Both the position numbers and the translations under genes were made by a program. Positions 6,090 to 6,141 of a stretch of DNA of 6,141 nucleotides are shown here, piece by piece (position 1 is the first letter of the stretch; each line of letters begins with the position of its first letter). Under the pieces are notes generated by a model. The model saw only the letters and a list, made by a program, of their open reading frames with translations, was not told the DNA's origin and did no database searches. The stretch covers positions 1 through 6,141 of the forward strand of contig URCM01000138.1 in assembly GCA_900546355.1 (NCBI GenBank). Reading direction: 5' to 3'. The DNA is from an uncultured Bacteroides sp. (GTDB lineage: Bacteria; Bacteroidota; Bacteroidia; Bacteroidales; Bacteroidaceae).

Positions 6090-6141
6090 GGCGGGATAGC
6101 TCAGCTGGTTAGAGCGCATGATTCATAATCATGAGGTCCCC
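6090..6141 (+). tRNA. tRNA with CAT anticodon, probably elongator tRNA-Met, 3' end cut by the window
   Basis: The first 52 bases of a tRNA are present: acceptor strand GGCGGGA (6090-6096), TA (6097-6098), D stem GCTC/GAGC (6099-6102 with 6112-6115) with loop AGCTGGTTA, anticodon stem CATGA/TCATG (6117-6121 with 6129-6133), loop TTCATAA with anticodon CAT at 6124-6126, variable loop AGGTC, and the first C residues of the T stem. The anticodon stem lacks the three G:C pairs of an initiator tRNA, so it is elongator Met or the Ile2 type whose C34 is changed to lysidine by TilS. Resemblance of the anticodon arm to E. coli elongator tRNA-Met favours Met. The acceptor 3' strand is outside the window, so pairing there cannot be checked. 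Confidence 0.93.

Noticed and set aside
6090..6141. tRNA-linked integration site
   Set aside because: The 3' half of the tRNA, where attachment sites normally lie, is outside the window, and there is no integrase or duplicated tRNA fragment inside it.

Overview
The window looks like a chromosomal piece of a Bacteroidales genome (Bacteroides/Phocaeicola type). Four things point there: start codons without a usable Shine-Dalgarno sequence, promoters of the TTG-n20-TAnnTTTG kind, a long-form LptF/LptG permease of about 630 residues, and a START-like domain protein of a type I associate with Bacteroidetes. This is an assignment by family resemblance, not by a search.

Layout. All five protein genes lie on the minus strand, so transcription runs right to left. 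In that order they are: a small START-like (SRPBCC fold) protein (5722-5327); a probable hairpin terminator; an LptF/LptG-family lipopolysaccharide-export permease (5246-3345); bifunctional ribBA for riboflavin synthesis (3332-2118); a BI-1/YbhL-family seven-helix membrane protein (2097-1384); and a class I PLP-dependent aminotransferase of the AspC type (1312-119). The permease, ribBA and BI-1 genes are separated by only 12 and 20 bases and probably form one transcript. The aminotransferase follows after 71 bases and may be cotranscribed or have its own weak promoter. The run ends in a long AT-rich hairpin (56-115) made of heptamer repeats. At the right edge a tRNA with a CAT anticodon starts on the plus strand behind a good Bacteroidetes-type promoter and is cut by the window end.

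Between the START-like gene and the tRNA lies about 320 bases without a convincing gene. Most of it is AT-rich, but it holds a GC-rich island (about 60% G+C over 5921-6000, against about 22-28% in its flanks) with several short hairpins. Read on the minus strand, these carry GAAA and TTCG loops. It is the only part of the window that known genes do not explain, and is best treated as a candidate structured RNA or dispersed intergenic repeat.

The genes are housekeeping functions (envelope lipid export, flavin synthesis, membrane ion homeostasis, amino acid metabolism, translation). I see no phage, insertion sequence, CRISPR array, defence system or biosynthetic cluster, and no clear evidence of an undescribed system.
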